The notes beneath the pieces are model-generated. The model searched no databases and had not been told where the DNA came from. It saw nothing but the letters and a program-made list of their open reading frames with translations. 64,000 nucleotides of DNA from the NCBI GenBank assembly GCA_036768485.1, contig JAVLUZ010000228.1, forward strand, positions 1,696,384-1,760,383, read 5' to 3'. Shown here in pieces: positions 34,916 to 42,887 of the stretch (position 1 is its first letter; every line of letters starts with the position of its first letter). The position numbers were made by a program, and so were the translations under genes. Source of the stretch: Mermis nigrescens. Taxonomy: Eukaryota; Nematoda; Enoplea; Mermithida; Mermithidae.

Positions 34916-35597
34916 TTATAACCTTAGTTTATTGAAATATTTATAAATTTTTTCACTGAGCATAGATAGAGCAATGTTTGTGAAACTTATGCCTTTGCTC
35001 ATGCAGACCAAAAAGTAGATACACATATGACCACAGCTGATTGAGAAAAGCCCTTGTACTCGCATATTATTGTATGTAAATGAGAGCGCATTATCAGAAA
35101 TGTATTTATGCAATTGCACAGGTGGTTCTAAGCCATAGCTGTCAAAATAGTTGCAATGCTTCTTATTTTGAAAATAAATTGCGACCCAGTGTGATCCTCA
35201 CACCTGGGCGTGGGGGTTTGGGGGGTATGCACCCCCCAGAAACCAAAATACCCCCCAGAAATCAAAATACCCCCCCAGAATTCAATTTTTGAAATTTTTT
35301 TTCGTTTTTTTCGCAATTTTTTGATGCCAATGGATAGTGCTTGATGAGAAACGTCGAAAAATGGTGTTTTTATCGCCATACCACCATTTTTAAGGCCATT
35401 TTTTGACCTTCAAAAAATCTTGCACCCACCAGAATTTTCTTGCTGCCCACGTATGGTGATCCTGGTTCCTCACTGGGGTCCAAATTTACAACTAGAGCCG
35501 CAGGGTAGGTTCTTATAGGTGGCAGACAATCTATTGGGAAAACGCCTGCAAATGTATTATTATGTTTGAGAATTTTGAATATTTCAATAGTGTTCAT
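34916..35597 (-). pseudogene. PRO: Adenain-like cysteine protease, split by a MITE
   Basis: Two halves flank the R1 MITE at 35199-35455. The 5' half (from 35597) contains GVFPIDCLPP; the 3' half contains HWVAIYF, YFDSYG, VQGLFSISCGHMC. These fit the catalytic His, the acidic residue, the Gln and the Cys of adenovirus-type maturation proteases (family knowledge). Without the insertion and one copy of its 8-bp duplication the frame would be continuous to a stop at 34916. The start lies about 2 nt after the stop of the major capsid gene and there is no TATA box of its own, which suggests dicistronic expression. In the capsid cluster this enzyme would mature structural proteins. Confidence 0.88.
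35199..35455. mobile_element. hAT-like R1 MITE inside the Polinton protease gene
   Basis: 257 bp, flanked by a perfect 8-bp duplication GTGATCCT (35191-35198, 35456-35463). Same ends and body as 24310-24577. The insertion separates the first part of the protease from its catalytic His. Confidence 0.92.
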
Positions 35598-35599
35598 GT

Positions 35600-36913
35600 T
35601 TATGCATCATAGTCATGAAACGTGTTTCGGTTTTTATCAATCATTATTAAGTTATCAAATTCAGCATATATAATGATTTCAATGCCAGAATCGGGCAAAT
35701 TCTCAGAAAACCTAACAGCGATGCTTGTTGTTCCTTCACGGACTAGGTCCCAGTGTCCTCCATCATCTGCATCAGGAGTCAAATCGAACACAAAGAAGCA
35801 GTGACTTGTTTTAAAATCTTCTCTGCTAATGAAATTACCTTCATGCCCAATATCTAATGCATCAACATCTGAGTATAGGCTTGCAAGTACCTGTCATGTT
35901 TAAATGAAATGCTGAGTGGGTAAGCAGGATACGTTATACCTCCACACGTTACTTTTACATCATTTATGCTGAACAGTTTGAAGTTGAAAGGTGATTTTGC
36001 TAGATTGCCTCCACAAGCACTGCCTTCAACACAAGCAAACACTATACGCCTAGGCAGCTGACCAGTAAACAATGTATAATTGGGCGTTTCTCTAGCAGGA
36101 TTTGAAATGTGCAAATTAGTCAAAGCTACTCTCCTTATAGGATATTTTGCTGTATAGGAAAGCATTGTTTGCTCAAGAGCTAAATTCACAGTGTCCAAAA
36201 CCTCAACTTTATCGAATAAAAAATTTCATTTGTGAGACTTTCAAGTCAAGGCTGACATCCTCAAAGCACTGCAAAACAAATGCATTATTATTTCTGTGTA
36301 ATTCTAGGCGGAAATTGGTAAAATTAACTAAATATCTGTCTTGCAAGAACATGTCAATGTGCAGTGGGGCCGCAACTTCCACAACATTTTCATCTTTGAA
36401 CATTTTTGAACGTTTTTTGAAAGCTTCATTGTCTTTTGTGTCAACATCACTTCCACCTTCGTGAAAGTACAGCGCAGATTGCAAATGTGAATGCTTGGCA
36501 TCATACCCATAATTTAATTCGGTTTCAAAATACGATCTATATGCATATTTATCAGAGCTGTCAAAAACTAATTTGCCTCCTAAAAAGCATTTTACCTGCT
36601 TGAAGAAAGTCTTACCAATAAAATTGATAGGCGCATAGTCAGGCACTGCTGCTCCAGCAGCAACTACTGGTTTTTTGATTCTCAGTAGCATGTAAATGTA
36701 GTTTTTATTGAGCTGAATGTAATGTGGATCAGGAGGTACTCTAAATTCATATGGTCCCTCATTAGTAATAGGATTTGTAGGTTGAATTTCATGCCAAAAA
36801 CCATGCTTCATCACTACTTGAGTAGGAGGGACCGTAAAAAGGTCCAGTTCAGTCTTGGTACTGGGGATAGATTTTCCGTTTACGAGAGCCATTTTTTTGT
36901 TTTGAAAAAACAT
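35600..36913 (-). pseudogene. MCP: Polinton major capsid protein (hexon-like), two frameshifts
   Basis: The first 234 codons (36913-36209) contain MALVNGKSIPSTKTELDLF, PPTQVVMKHGFW and VPPDPHYIQLNKNYIYM, typical of the double-jelly-roll capsid protein of Polintons (F54H12.2-like). It continues in a second frame (to about 35854) and a third (35791-35600, ending with a YAEFDNLIMIDKNRN motif). One break is at a T run near 36205, the other near 35890. Without breaks the product would be about 430 residues, normal for the family. A TATA-like CTGTAAATA at 36930-36938 is 17 nt from the first ATG and 38 nt from the Met at 36892, which is the likelier start. Confidence 0.9.
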
Positions 36914-36921
36914 CTATCATG

Positions 36922-37278
36922 CTAGTACCTATTTACAGACTTTGGGCGGCTACCAAGACCCTCTCCTTGCTGCTGCTGAAGGGCATGAGAGGCTTCATCA
37001 AACAATTGAGCAGCTTCTCGCTTTGAGTGTTCTTTAGTAGACTCAAAAAGCGGTTTTCCCTGGGCCAAATCAGACGCCCTGTTTGAACCTGCAACTAGAG
37101 CATGTTTTCCAACTCGCTTACCAATTGACTGCAAAACTGGGACTGCCATTCTAAAAAGCGAATGGAACTGGTATGGGATGCCTTTATACCCTTCCAACCC
37201 ATAGCCTGTTTGGGCAGCCTGCCCTGTGTAGTAGTCCAACCAAATGTTGTAATCGTTAGGATTGAATTGAATGTGCAT
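36922..37278 (-). CDS. Small Polinton structural-cluster protein (PY/pX-like)
   Basis: 118 residues: an N-terminal aromatic/Gly-rich part (DYYTGQAAQTGYGLEGYKG), then FHSLFRMAVPVLQSIGKRVG, an amphipathic basic helix, then a Ser/Arg tail. The LFR...P.L...GK..G pattern is common to a small protein next to the capsid genes in Polintons and resembles adenovirus core/minor proteins (family knowledge, moderate certainty). It lies between the 188-residue gene and the capsid gene. TATA box CTATAAATA at 37317-37325, 39 nt before the ATG, overlapping the end of the upstream gene. Intact. Confidence 0.72.
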   Translation of the reverse strand: MHIQFNPNDYNIWLDYYTGQAAQTGYGLEGYKGIPYQFHSLFRMAVPVLQSIGKRVGKHALVAGSNRASDLAQGKPLFESTKEHSKREAAQLFDEASHALQQQQGEGLGSRPKSVNRY

Positions 37279-37319
37279 TTTTGTAATTTTGTTTTGAATA
37301 AATTATATGTGATAAGTAT

Positions 37320-37886
37320 TTATAGACTTTCATCCCAGTCGAATTCCCCACCTGCAGCAAAAATCTCCTTACCTTGTCTATTTACTATACTTTCCAGTGG
37401 AACATTTGTGCGATTAAACACTTTCAGCAATTCTTTTGTGCCAGGGTGCCTGCTTATTTTCTTATGCTCACGTGCAAGATCATTAACTAAATCTGCAATG
37501 TTTGAGCCTTCAATTCTATTGCCATCTATCACAAGCTCACCATTAGGCTCAATTTCAATAAATGGGTTTGTACGAATGTAGTGAAGAAGGAGTTTTGCCT
37601 TTGGGATCTGATTTTTTGGCATACCAACAAGCACATCTTCATCACTCAATGCATTCTTTGTATCTTCAACTATACTAGCTCTATATGGCTGCTGCTTTTG
37701 TTCATATAGTCGTTTAAATCTGCTAAGCACCTGATTGTATTTCATGAGTTTTATTTCAGGAGCTATACGTTTGCTATGCAAAACTTTTTGCAATTCATTA
37801 TCCAAGGAATCTAGCACAATATCAATAGGTTTAGTCCGCTCGCTGATTTCAGCGGGTATAAGAATCATTTTTTCAGTATGTTTCAT
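37320..37886 (-). CDS. Conserved Polinton structural-cluster protein, function unknown
   Basis: 188 residues, charged and mostly helical, with MKYNQVLSRFKRLYEQK in the middle and PKAKLLLHYIRTNP later. Proteins of this type sit in the capsid gene cluster of many Polintons; no enzymatic motif is seen. The start codon overlaps the stop codon of the upstream gene in the sequence ATGA (37883-37886). No TATA box precedes it, so it is probably translated from the upstream gene's mRNA by reinitiation (inference). Intact. Confidence 0.72.
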   Translation of the reverse strand: MKHTEKMILIPAEISERTKPIDIVLDSLDNELQKVLHSKRIAPEIKLMKYNQVLSRFKRLYEQKQQPYRASIVEDTKNALSDEDVLVGMPKNQIPKAKLLLHYIRTNPFIEIEPNGELVIDGNRIEGSNIADLVNDLAREHKKISRHPGTKELLKVFNRTNVPLESIVNRQGKEIFAAGGEFDWDESL

Positions 37887-38233
37887 TTTCTGCCAGCTAT
37901 TGCATCAGCTAATAAACTACCAGCTATTGTAAGTATGGGAGTAAGTAAAAGAGGAAGAAAACCACCTTCCTGTATTATAATATCTTTCTTTTGTTTTGTA
38001 GTCGCCTGCTTATTGTTTTCCAGGTATCTAATTTGATTTTGATATCTTCGAAGTTTATTTATATCCTTTTTATCGAAAGGAATATTACCATTCAGAAAGT
38101 TGTTTGCACAGTCACAGAGACAAAGGATTTGATCTTTGCTGGCAGTATTTATAATAGCGGTTATTTGAGGTTTTTTTGCTTGACTTAGGAGATGTAAACA
38201 ACCAATATTGCGTGTTAATTGTTCTTTACCCAT
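37883..38233 (-). CDS. Small Polinton protein with QEGGFLPLLLTPI segment (pVI/pX-like)
   Basis: 116 residues. An N-terminal Cys-containing helical part (LCLCDCANNFLNGNIPF) is followed by a basic stretch (KKDINKLRRYQNQ) and a hydrophobic C-terminus, GGFLPLLLTPILTIAGSLL. The latter is a hallmark of a small Polinton capsid-cluster protein thought to be membrane-active or core-associated (family knowledge, not proven). Overlaps the end of the ATPase gene by 19 nt. TATA box CTATAAATA at 38259-38267, 26 nt before the ATG, within the ATPase coding sequence. Intact. Confidence 0.78.
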   Translation of the reverse strand: MGKEQLTRNIGCLHLLSQAKKPQITAIINTASKDQILCLCDCANNFLNGNIPFDKKDINKLRRYQNQIRYLENNKQATTKQKKDIIIQEGGFLPLLLTPILTIAGSLLADAIAGRK

Positions 38234-38877
38234 TTTTTTGTCGCAATATCTCTGCTAGTATTTATAGATTTCTGCATATAAACAGTTGGATGCCTGCTAA
38301 AAATATTTGTTTTAAGCCTCAGTTCATCTCTAGCATTTTGAGTTAGATCAATTAAAAGGTAACCATGTGGCTGAGAAGTAGCATCAGAATAAGCTTCTAG
38401 AAAATATCTAGCGTTGGCAGGATAGAGCTGTCTGGAAAGCATTTGTGCCTGTAACTGATCAGCAGGGTGTTTGAATAAAACTATATAATCAGAGTTGATG
38501 CGTGAAGTTCTTAGACCATCAAAGAAAACGTTTTGAGCAAGGTGTATAATGCTAATGTTCCAATGATGACAACTCCTTGTAAAAAGTTGCACAATCTGGG
38601 CATTACCCTTGCTCTGTTGCATAAGATCATCGAGAATCAAAAGTTGAGGCACATGACTAAATTGTTTCAGGTAATTAAAATCAGGAAGCCCTTCTATGAA
38701 TGAAACATCATTTAATTTTTTATAAAGAGGCTGATTTTCTGCGAAGCACCACCAAATCTTTTTGATTTTAGTATCAATCAGGCATGCTCTATTCTCAATT
38801 AATCGCTTGACAAATGTTGTTTTGCCTGACTTTGTTGGTCCTGAAACAAGGCAGGTGAAAGGATGTTGGAACATCAT
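38215..38877 (-). CDS. ATP: DNA-packaging ATPase (FtsK/HerA-like)
   Basis: 220 residues with Walker A GPTKSGKT at residues 13-20 and Walker B LLILDD at 79-84, followed by a region with SRINSDYIVLFKHP. This layout is typical of the short genome-packaging ATPase of Polintons and related viruses. It should drive DNA into the capsid. Divergent from the TBP-like gene: the two start codons are 46 nt apart, and each has its own TATA box in the gap (38911-38919 for this gene). Intact, normal length for the family. Confidence 0.92.
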   Translation of the reverse strand: MMFQHPFTCLVSGPTKSGKTTFVKRLIENRACLIDTKIKKIWWCFAENQPLYKKLNDVSFIEGLPDFNYLKQFSHVPQLLILDDLMQQSKGNAQIVQLFTRSCHHWNISIIHLAQNVFFDGLRTSRINSDYIVLFKHPADQLQAQMLSRQLYPANARYFLEAYSDATSQPHGYLLIDLTQNARDELRLKTNIFSRHPTVYMQKSINTSRDIATKKWVKNN

Positions 38878-38923
38878 GGTTTTAGGTATAAATATAAGTT
38901 TATCAGGAAGTATTTATAGAAAA
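38878..38923. promoter_or_regulatory. Bidirectional promoter with two TATA boxes
   Basis: The 46-nt gap between the ATPase and TBP-like start codons holds TATAAATA on the plus strand (38887-38894, for the TBP gene) and CTATAAATA on the minus strand (38911-38919, for the ATPase gene). Confidence 0.8.
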
Positions 38924-39442
38924 ATGGTGACTATACAAAATATTTTACTGACTACAGCACTACCCCATACGCTTAACCTCGAAGAAATCTACCAGAAATT
39001 ACTGGAGACTGCACAATACAATTATTTGAGATTTCCAGGAATTGTATTTCGACTACCTCAGGCAACATTACTGGTTTTCAAATCAGGTAAAATTGTATAT
39101 GTTGGAGCCAAAACAGTGAAAGATGGTGAAAGTGCTATAAAAGCAGCTGTAGATGCATTAAATGCTAGGAGTGATGATTTAAAAGTGAAACCCCATATGT
39201 TCGTAGGCTCTGCTAATTTAGGGTTCCGCATTAATCTTTGCGAATTTTATGAGCTGGTGAAAAGAAAATGCATGTATGAAGTGGAATTGTTTCCTGGCTT
39301 AATATACAAATTCAGAAATATAACATTTTTGCTGTTCACAAGCGGAAAATTGATCCTTACAGGTGCAAAACAGGAGCATGAGTTGCATAGAGCATATAAA
39401 ATAGTTTCAACAATGCTTGAGAAATGCAGGTTAGATACATAA
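38924..39442 (+). CDS. TBP: TATA-box-binding protein (TBP) core encoded by the Polinton
   Basis: 172 residues forming two pseudo-symmetric repeats. Repeat 1 (residues 3-80) starts TIQN and has RFPGIVFRL and LLVFKSGKIVYVGAK. Repeat 2 (88-168) has ELFPGLIY and LLFTSGKLILTGAK. These match both halves of the eukaryotic/archaeal TBP saddle. The four DNA-kinking Phe are present (F37, F52, F123, F138). The Asn in the IQN motif is kept in repeat 1 but is His in repeat 2 (KPH). No N-terminal extension and no intron, so it is not a recent host gene copy with introns; a retrocopied or viral origin is possible. It has its own TATA box (38887-38894), 30 nt before the ATG. The start was chosen because upstream codons lie in the ATPase gene and promoter. 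Confidence 0.93.
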   Translation: MVTIQNILLTTALPHTLNLEEIYQKLLETAQYNYLRFPGIVFRLPQATLLVFKSGKIVYVGAKTVKDGESAIKAAVDALNARSDDLKVKPHMFVGSANLGFRINLCEFYELVKRKCMYEVELFPGLIYKFRNITFLLFTSGKLILTGAKQEHELHRAYKIVSTMLEKCRLDT

Positions 39443-39449
39443 TATTTCG

Positions 39450-39740
39450 AACTTTACAAAAAATTTTCCAAACTTTACAAAAAATATTCCAAATTTTACA
39501 AAAAATTTTCCAAACTTTACAAAAAATATTCCAAATTTTACAAAAAATATTCCAAACTTTACAAAAAATATTCCAAGCTTTACAAAAGTACTATGCTTAA
39601 GCATGTAAAATTATTTCAAAATTTTACAAAAAATTTTCCAAACTTTACAAAAAATATTCCAAATTTTACAAAAAATATTCCAAACTTTACAAAAAATGAT
39701 CCAAACTTTACAAAAATTATTCCAATCTTTACAAATTTTT
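39450..39740. repeat. 21-bp minisatellite (TTTACAAAAAATATTCCAAAC unit, ~14 copies)
   Basis: Unit variants differ at AAATATT/AAATTTT and CAAAC/CAAAT. A different short segment (39590-39620) interrupts the array. It fills the gap between the convergent ends of the TBP-like gene and the gene at 39739. Confidence 0.9.
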
Positions 39741-40059
39741 AGATCAATACTGATGACATGGATGAAGTTATGTGGTCATCAATGATTTTTGTATGGAGGT
39801 TCGCAAAGTAAAACCTAGCCTCAGGGCTTAAAAATTCCCACAAGTTAAACAGCAGGCAAAGATCGCCCTTTTTCAGGTGTTTTCTGATAAACTTTGAGAA
39901 GCTCAAAATAGCATGATCATCAAATTTGAGCAATGTTTGCCTATACTGGTTGCTCATTTTTGGCCAAAAATAATCACCAATGGCATCATTAGACAAATGT
40001 GCGTATTGTGATAAACGATGTAGAATATGATTGAAAAAACACTGACCAATAGACTCCAT
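39739..40059 (-). CDS. Small Polinton protein, FW family, copy 2
   Basis: 106 residues, no known domain. It aligns with the 124-residue gene at 41277-41651 and the open frame at 33864-34157 around a GDYFWPKM core, then DDHAILSFSKF, FNLWEFLS and a C-terminal AxxH segment. Probably all-helical and cytosolic or nuclear. TATA box CTATAAATA at 40084-40092, 25 nt before the ATG and overlapping the stop codon of the integrase gene. Its 3' end abuts the minisatellite. Intact. Role unknown. Confidence 0.7.
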   Translation of the reverse strand: MESIGQCFFNHILHRLSQYAHLSNDAIGDYFWPKMSNQYRQTLLKFDDHAILSFSKFIRKHLKKGDLCLLFNLWEFLSPEARFYFANLHTKIIDDHITSSMSSVLI

Positions 40060-40086
40060 TTTTGATCTTAAGATTTAACTTACTAT

Positions 40087-41141
40087 TTATAGCTTTACAA
40101 TATCAGAAACCCACGAGTCAAATTTAGGCGGGTAGCCTCTCCATCGCACCAAATAATCAGTTTTCTTGCCTTTTTTACGAACTTTTATAATTTTTTCAAT
40201 CACAAATAAATCATCTGATTTTGAAATAATTTTCTGCAACTCGGTTTCATAGAAAATACCCTCTAATTTTTCCCCCTTTTGATCTTCTAAAATATAAACG
40301 GGTGGTGTGCGAGCAAACCTCTCCTTAACAATGAAATTTCTTCGGTCCAGTTGGGCCAGAATCCTTTTTCGAATGTGCGTTTCACTTTACTTATACGAAC
40401 TTTATCACCAATATCAAATTTAAAAACAATGTTCGGTTTATCAATCCTGAATGCTTTGTTCAAAATTTCTCTTTCGTTTTTATAGGTAACGTTAGCGGGG
40501 GATGTACCAATGGTCCTATGAAAAGAATTATTATAATTTTTAAGCAAATTGGGCAAAATGTCAATATATTTAAATGTGTTCTTTTTAGTGAAATATCGCC
40601 ACATGCATTCTTCAAACGTACGATTAAACCGCTCAACAATACTAGCTTTCATTTCGCTTTTGGTCGTGAAAAAGTCAATAAACTGAGATTTCAAAAATTG
40701 CTGAAATTCTTTGTTTGTAAACTCAGTTTCCTGATCCGTTTGCAGTTTATATGGTTTACGGCCCGACGATTCGAAAATTTTCTGAAAAGATGCGATAATT
40801 TCTTTACCAGTTTTTGATTTAAGTGGCACTGACCATGCGTACTTTGAGAAAATATCAATACAATTGAGTAGATACTTAAAATTATGATTGTGGTCGGCTA
40901 ATGATTGCAGATCAACCAAATCCACTTGCCACTGTTCATCAACCCCGCTAACTATTACCTTGTTACGCGAATGTTTCTTTGCAGGTTTGTGTAGTGTATA
41001 TGTGGGTTGCTTTTCCAGCCATGCTTTTACCTTTTCAAATTTTGTAGCTGGGCGCACCTTTTTCACTCGAGCAAAAAGTTGATTCGCCCCCGTATACCCA
41101 GTTTGAGGGTCATAATATAATTTTGTCAACAATTTATCCAT
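40087..41141 (-). pseudogene. INT: Retroviral-type integrase with chromodomain, one frameshift
   Basis: The rve catalytic core is shown by WQVDLVDLQ (D74), KLQTDQETEF (D136) and KASIVERFNRT (E170). The C-terminal region has GDKVRISK (SH3-like part) and, in the next frame, a chromodomain with VEKI/VRKK-type start, DYLVRWRGYP and DSWV motifs, ending at 40087. The frame changes near 40322, just after the WTEEI motif; without it the product would be about 350 residues, normal for Polinton integrases. TATA-like CATAAATA at 41169-41176, 28 nt before the ATG. The enzyme inserts the element into host DNA; chromodomains may target it to modified histones (family knowledge). Confidence 0.93.
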
Positions 41142-41175
41142 TTTTTTAAATTTTATTTTTAATATTACTATTTAT

Positions 41176-41261
41176 GCTCTTATTGGCCGATCAAACGGAT
41201 CGTTTCCGGCTCCCACCACATGGAGGTTAAGAGCAACGGGAGCCTGCGCCTAGGTGGCGCA
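41176..41261. other. GC-rich, highly self-complementary intergenic segment
   Basis: Between the integrase promoter and the next gene lies an 86-bp stretch much richer in GC than its neighbours. Pairs include GCTCTTA (41176-41182) with TAAGAGC (41228-41234), CGATC with GATCG (41188-41202), GGCTCCC (41208-41214) with GGGAGCC (41238-41244), and TGCGCC with GGCGCA around a TAGGT loop (41245-41261). The first and third pairs would interlock. No tRNA-like boxes were identified with confidence. Confidence 0.5.
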
Positions 41262-41276
41262 CAATTTTTTACTACT

Positions 41277-41651
41277 TTACAACAAACGATTTACTTGTTG
41301 CAAAATAGAGTTATCATACATGTTTTCCCACATGTTCTTTCCATTTTGATCAAAAGCCGCATACAAACCACACAAAGAATCAACATCTTTGTCTAAAATG
41401 GCTGCTTTCAGTCTCAATGCAAAAATCCAAAATGCTTCACGTTTATCAATTTCGCGCTGTTCCTCTTTAAACGCATCGCTCATGTAACCCCAGAAACAAG
41501 AGCCTATGCTTTGAACATTTCTGACGCTCAAGTAGCGATTGTTAGCTTTTTCAATAAGCTTTTGGATAAAATGATGGTACGCTAGTTCACCGGGTGAAGA
41601 CATGCTTTCTTTTTTTAATAGCTGCATATATAATATACCTAACGCGCACAT
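41277..41651 (-). CDS. Small Polinton protein, FW family, copy 1
   Basis: Up to 124 residues, with IQKLIEKANNRYL, IGSCFWGYMSDAF and CGLYAAFDQNGKNMW. It is the longest and least similar of three paralogues in the element. The first ATG is only 2 nt from a TATA box (41653-41661), so translation more likely starts at the Met at 41627 (26 nt from the box) or 41603. The TATA box lies directly after the stop codon of the zinc-ribbon gene. No known domain; role unknown. Confidence 0.65.
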   Translation of the reverse strand: MCALGILYMQLLKKESMSSPGELAYHHFIQKLIEKANNRYLSVRNVQSIGSCFWGYMSDAFKEEQREIDKREAFWIFALRLKAAILDKDVDSLCGLYAAFDQNGKNMWENMYDNSILQQVNRLL

Positions 41652-41663
41652 TTATTTATAGAC

Positions 41664-41993
41664 TTAGTAAGCTGTTTTGGCCTTTCCCTCTTCAGCCTGC
41701 TGATCAGAATAGCGCTTCAGCACTCTTTTGCCCGCTTCCTGCATGGCTCTATTAAACTCGCTGCACCTGGGGCACATTTGGATATTCAAGTACCACCTGC
41801 CAGAATTCGTTTCGAAAAAGTCCCTTTCAGAACTATTTTTCTGACAAAAATAGCAAAGCTGGATCATTAGGGAGTACATGGGCCGATCCAAGTTCCTCCC
41901 ACATAGCTCTATGGCCGGTTTGATGGACCGGCCATATGGCTTCTTCTCCTCATCCAGAAAAAGACGCTTTTGGATTTCCCTGATTTCTTCCAT
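41664..41993 (-). CDS. Small zinc-ribbon-like Polinton protein
   Basis: 109 residues. CYFC (47-50) and CPRC (74-77), 24 residues apart, form a likely zinc-binding four-Cys site. A basic N-terminus (REIQKRLF) precedes it, and a helical C-terminus (AMQEAGKRVLKRYSDQQ) follows. The family is not recognised. Such ribbons often bind nucleic acid or act in transcription, and the element also encodes a TBP-like protein, but a link is only inference. TATA box CTATAAATA at 42044-42052, 51 nt from the ATG, divergent from the polymerase-fragment gene. Intact. Confidence 0.65.
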   Translation of the reverse strand: MEEIREIQKRLFLDEEKKPYGRSIKPAIELCGRNLDRPMYSLMIQLCYFCQKNSSERDFFETNSGRWYLNIQMCPRCSEFNRAMQEAGKRVLKRYSDQQAEEGKAKTAY

Positions 41994-42113
41994 TTTCTCC
42001 TTAACGTACTAAAAAGAGTAGTTAAACAGTAGACCATTATTAGTATTTATAGATTTTGATTGTATGTCTATAAATATGGGCAAGTATAACTCCATAAAGT
42101 TCTTACATTAAAA
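41994..42113. promoter_or_regulatory. Divergent promoter region with two TATA boxes
   Basis: CTATAAATA occurs on the minus strand (42044-42052, for the zinc-ribbon gene) and on the plus strand (42068-42076, for the polymerase-fragment gene, 38 nt before its ATG). Confidence 0.75.
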
Positions 42114-42884
42114 ATGGATCTGAATAAATACTTTGAAGTACATGAGTTCCCGGAGATTTTTGTTCGTAGGTTTAAGACAACTGCAAGAGCATTTTTGCTG
42201 CGGTTTAAGAAATGCCCTAATCTGTTTGAGGTCTTTGAGCAGATTTTTGAGGAAGCTATCAAGCAGATGTTGCATGACTGTCCTCCTGACTCTTTGGTAG
42301 GTATTGAAATTAGACAGCCGTGCCTTGATGCGCCTGTATTAGTTCCATTTACTCAACGTGAGTATATAAATGCTGGCAAGGTTTTGAGCATTATAGAAAA
42401 TGTAGCCCAGTCTAAGAACGAGTTTTGCTTGAGCGAGGACATAGCTTTCAAAATAGTTATTGTTGATAAAAAACAACAAACCGGAACTGGCCTTGAACCT
42501 GATGTGAGGGAGTTTTGTAAAAATGGAGGTGGATATATTGAAATCACCTCAAATGATAATTTATCCCTACCTCGAGCTGTTGTAACAGGAATAGCAAAGC
42601 TAGAAAAGAGCCCAAAATGGGATTCCATTAGGAAAGGAGATAAGAGCCGATGTACTCTGCAAAAACGGCTAGCATTAGAACTGATGCACAAAGCTAATCT
42701 TAGCATTAATGAAGATAAATATGGGCTTGAAGCTGTAGAGAAAATTCAAAATGCTTTGGTGCCAGAGTTCCAAATAAAAATATATCATGGCAATGTTTTG
42801 TTCTTTGAAGGACCTAAAGCTGCCAAGGTGATTCACTTGCACACTGCTAATAATCATTATAACCTGATTACAAAAATGCCCTAA
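42114..42884 (+). CDS. PolB: N-terminal part of protein-primed DNA polymerase B, truncated
   Basis: 256 residues matching the N-terminal region of Polinton PolB: GIEIRQPCLDAPVLVPF, SLPRAVVTGIAKLEKSP and, at the end, NHYNLITKMP, which normally leads into a Cys-rich segment and then the exonuclease and polymerase domains. Here the frame stops at once, and the right terminal repeat begins 3 bp later. The exonuclease and polymerase motifs are absent from the whole element. Polinton PolB usually exceeds 1000 residues. The remaining frame is intact; whether the fragment is still made or useful is unknown. It has its own TATA box at 42068-42076. Confidence 0.85.
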   Translation: MDLNKYFEVHEFPEIFVRRFKTTARAFLLRFKKCPNLFEVFEQIFEEAIKQMLHDCPPDSLVGIEIRQPCLDAPVLVPFTQREYINAGKVLSIIENVAQSKNEFCLSEDIAFKIVIVDKKQQTGTGLEPDVREFCKNGGGYIEITSNDNLSLPRAVVTGIAKLEKSPKWDSIRKGDKSRCTLQKRLALELMHKANLSINEDKYGLEAVEKIQNALVPEFQIKIYHGNVLFFEGPKAAKVIHLHTANNHYNLITKMP

Positions 42885-42887
42885 TTC

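Noticed and set aside
39450..39740. Repeats with regular spacing that could suggest a CRISPR array
   Set aside because: Units are contiguous 21-bp repeats without unique spacers, in a eukaryotic element.
40518..41082. Plus-strand frames opposite the integrase gene
   Set aside because: Antisense to a gene with a clear catalytic core; no own features.
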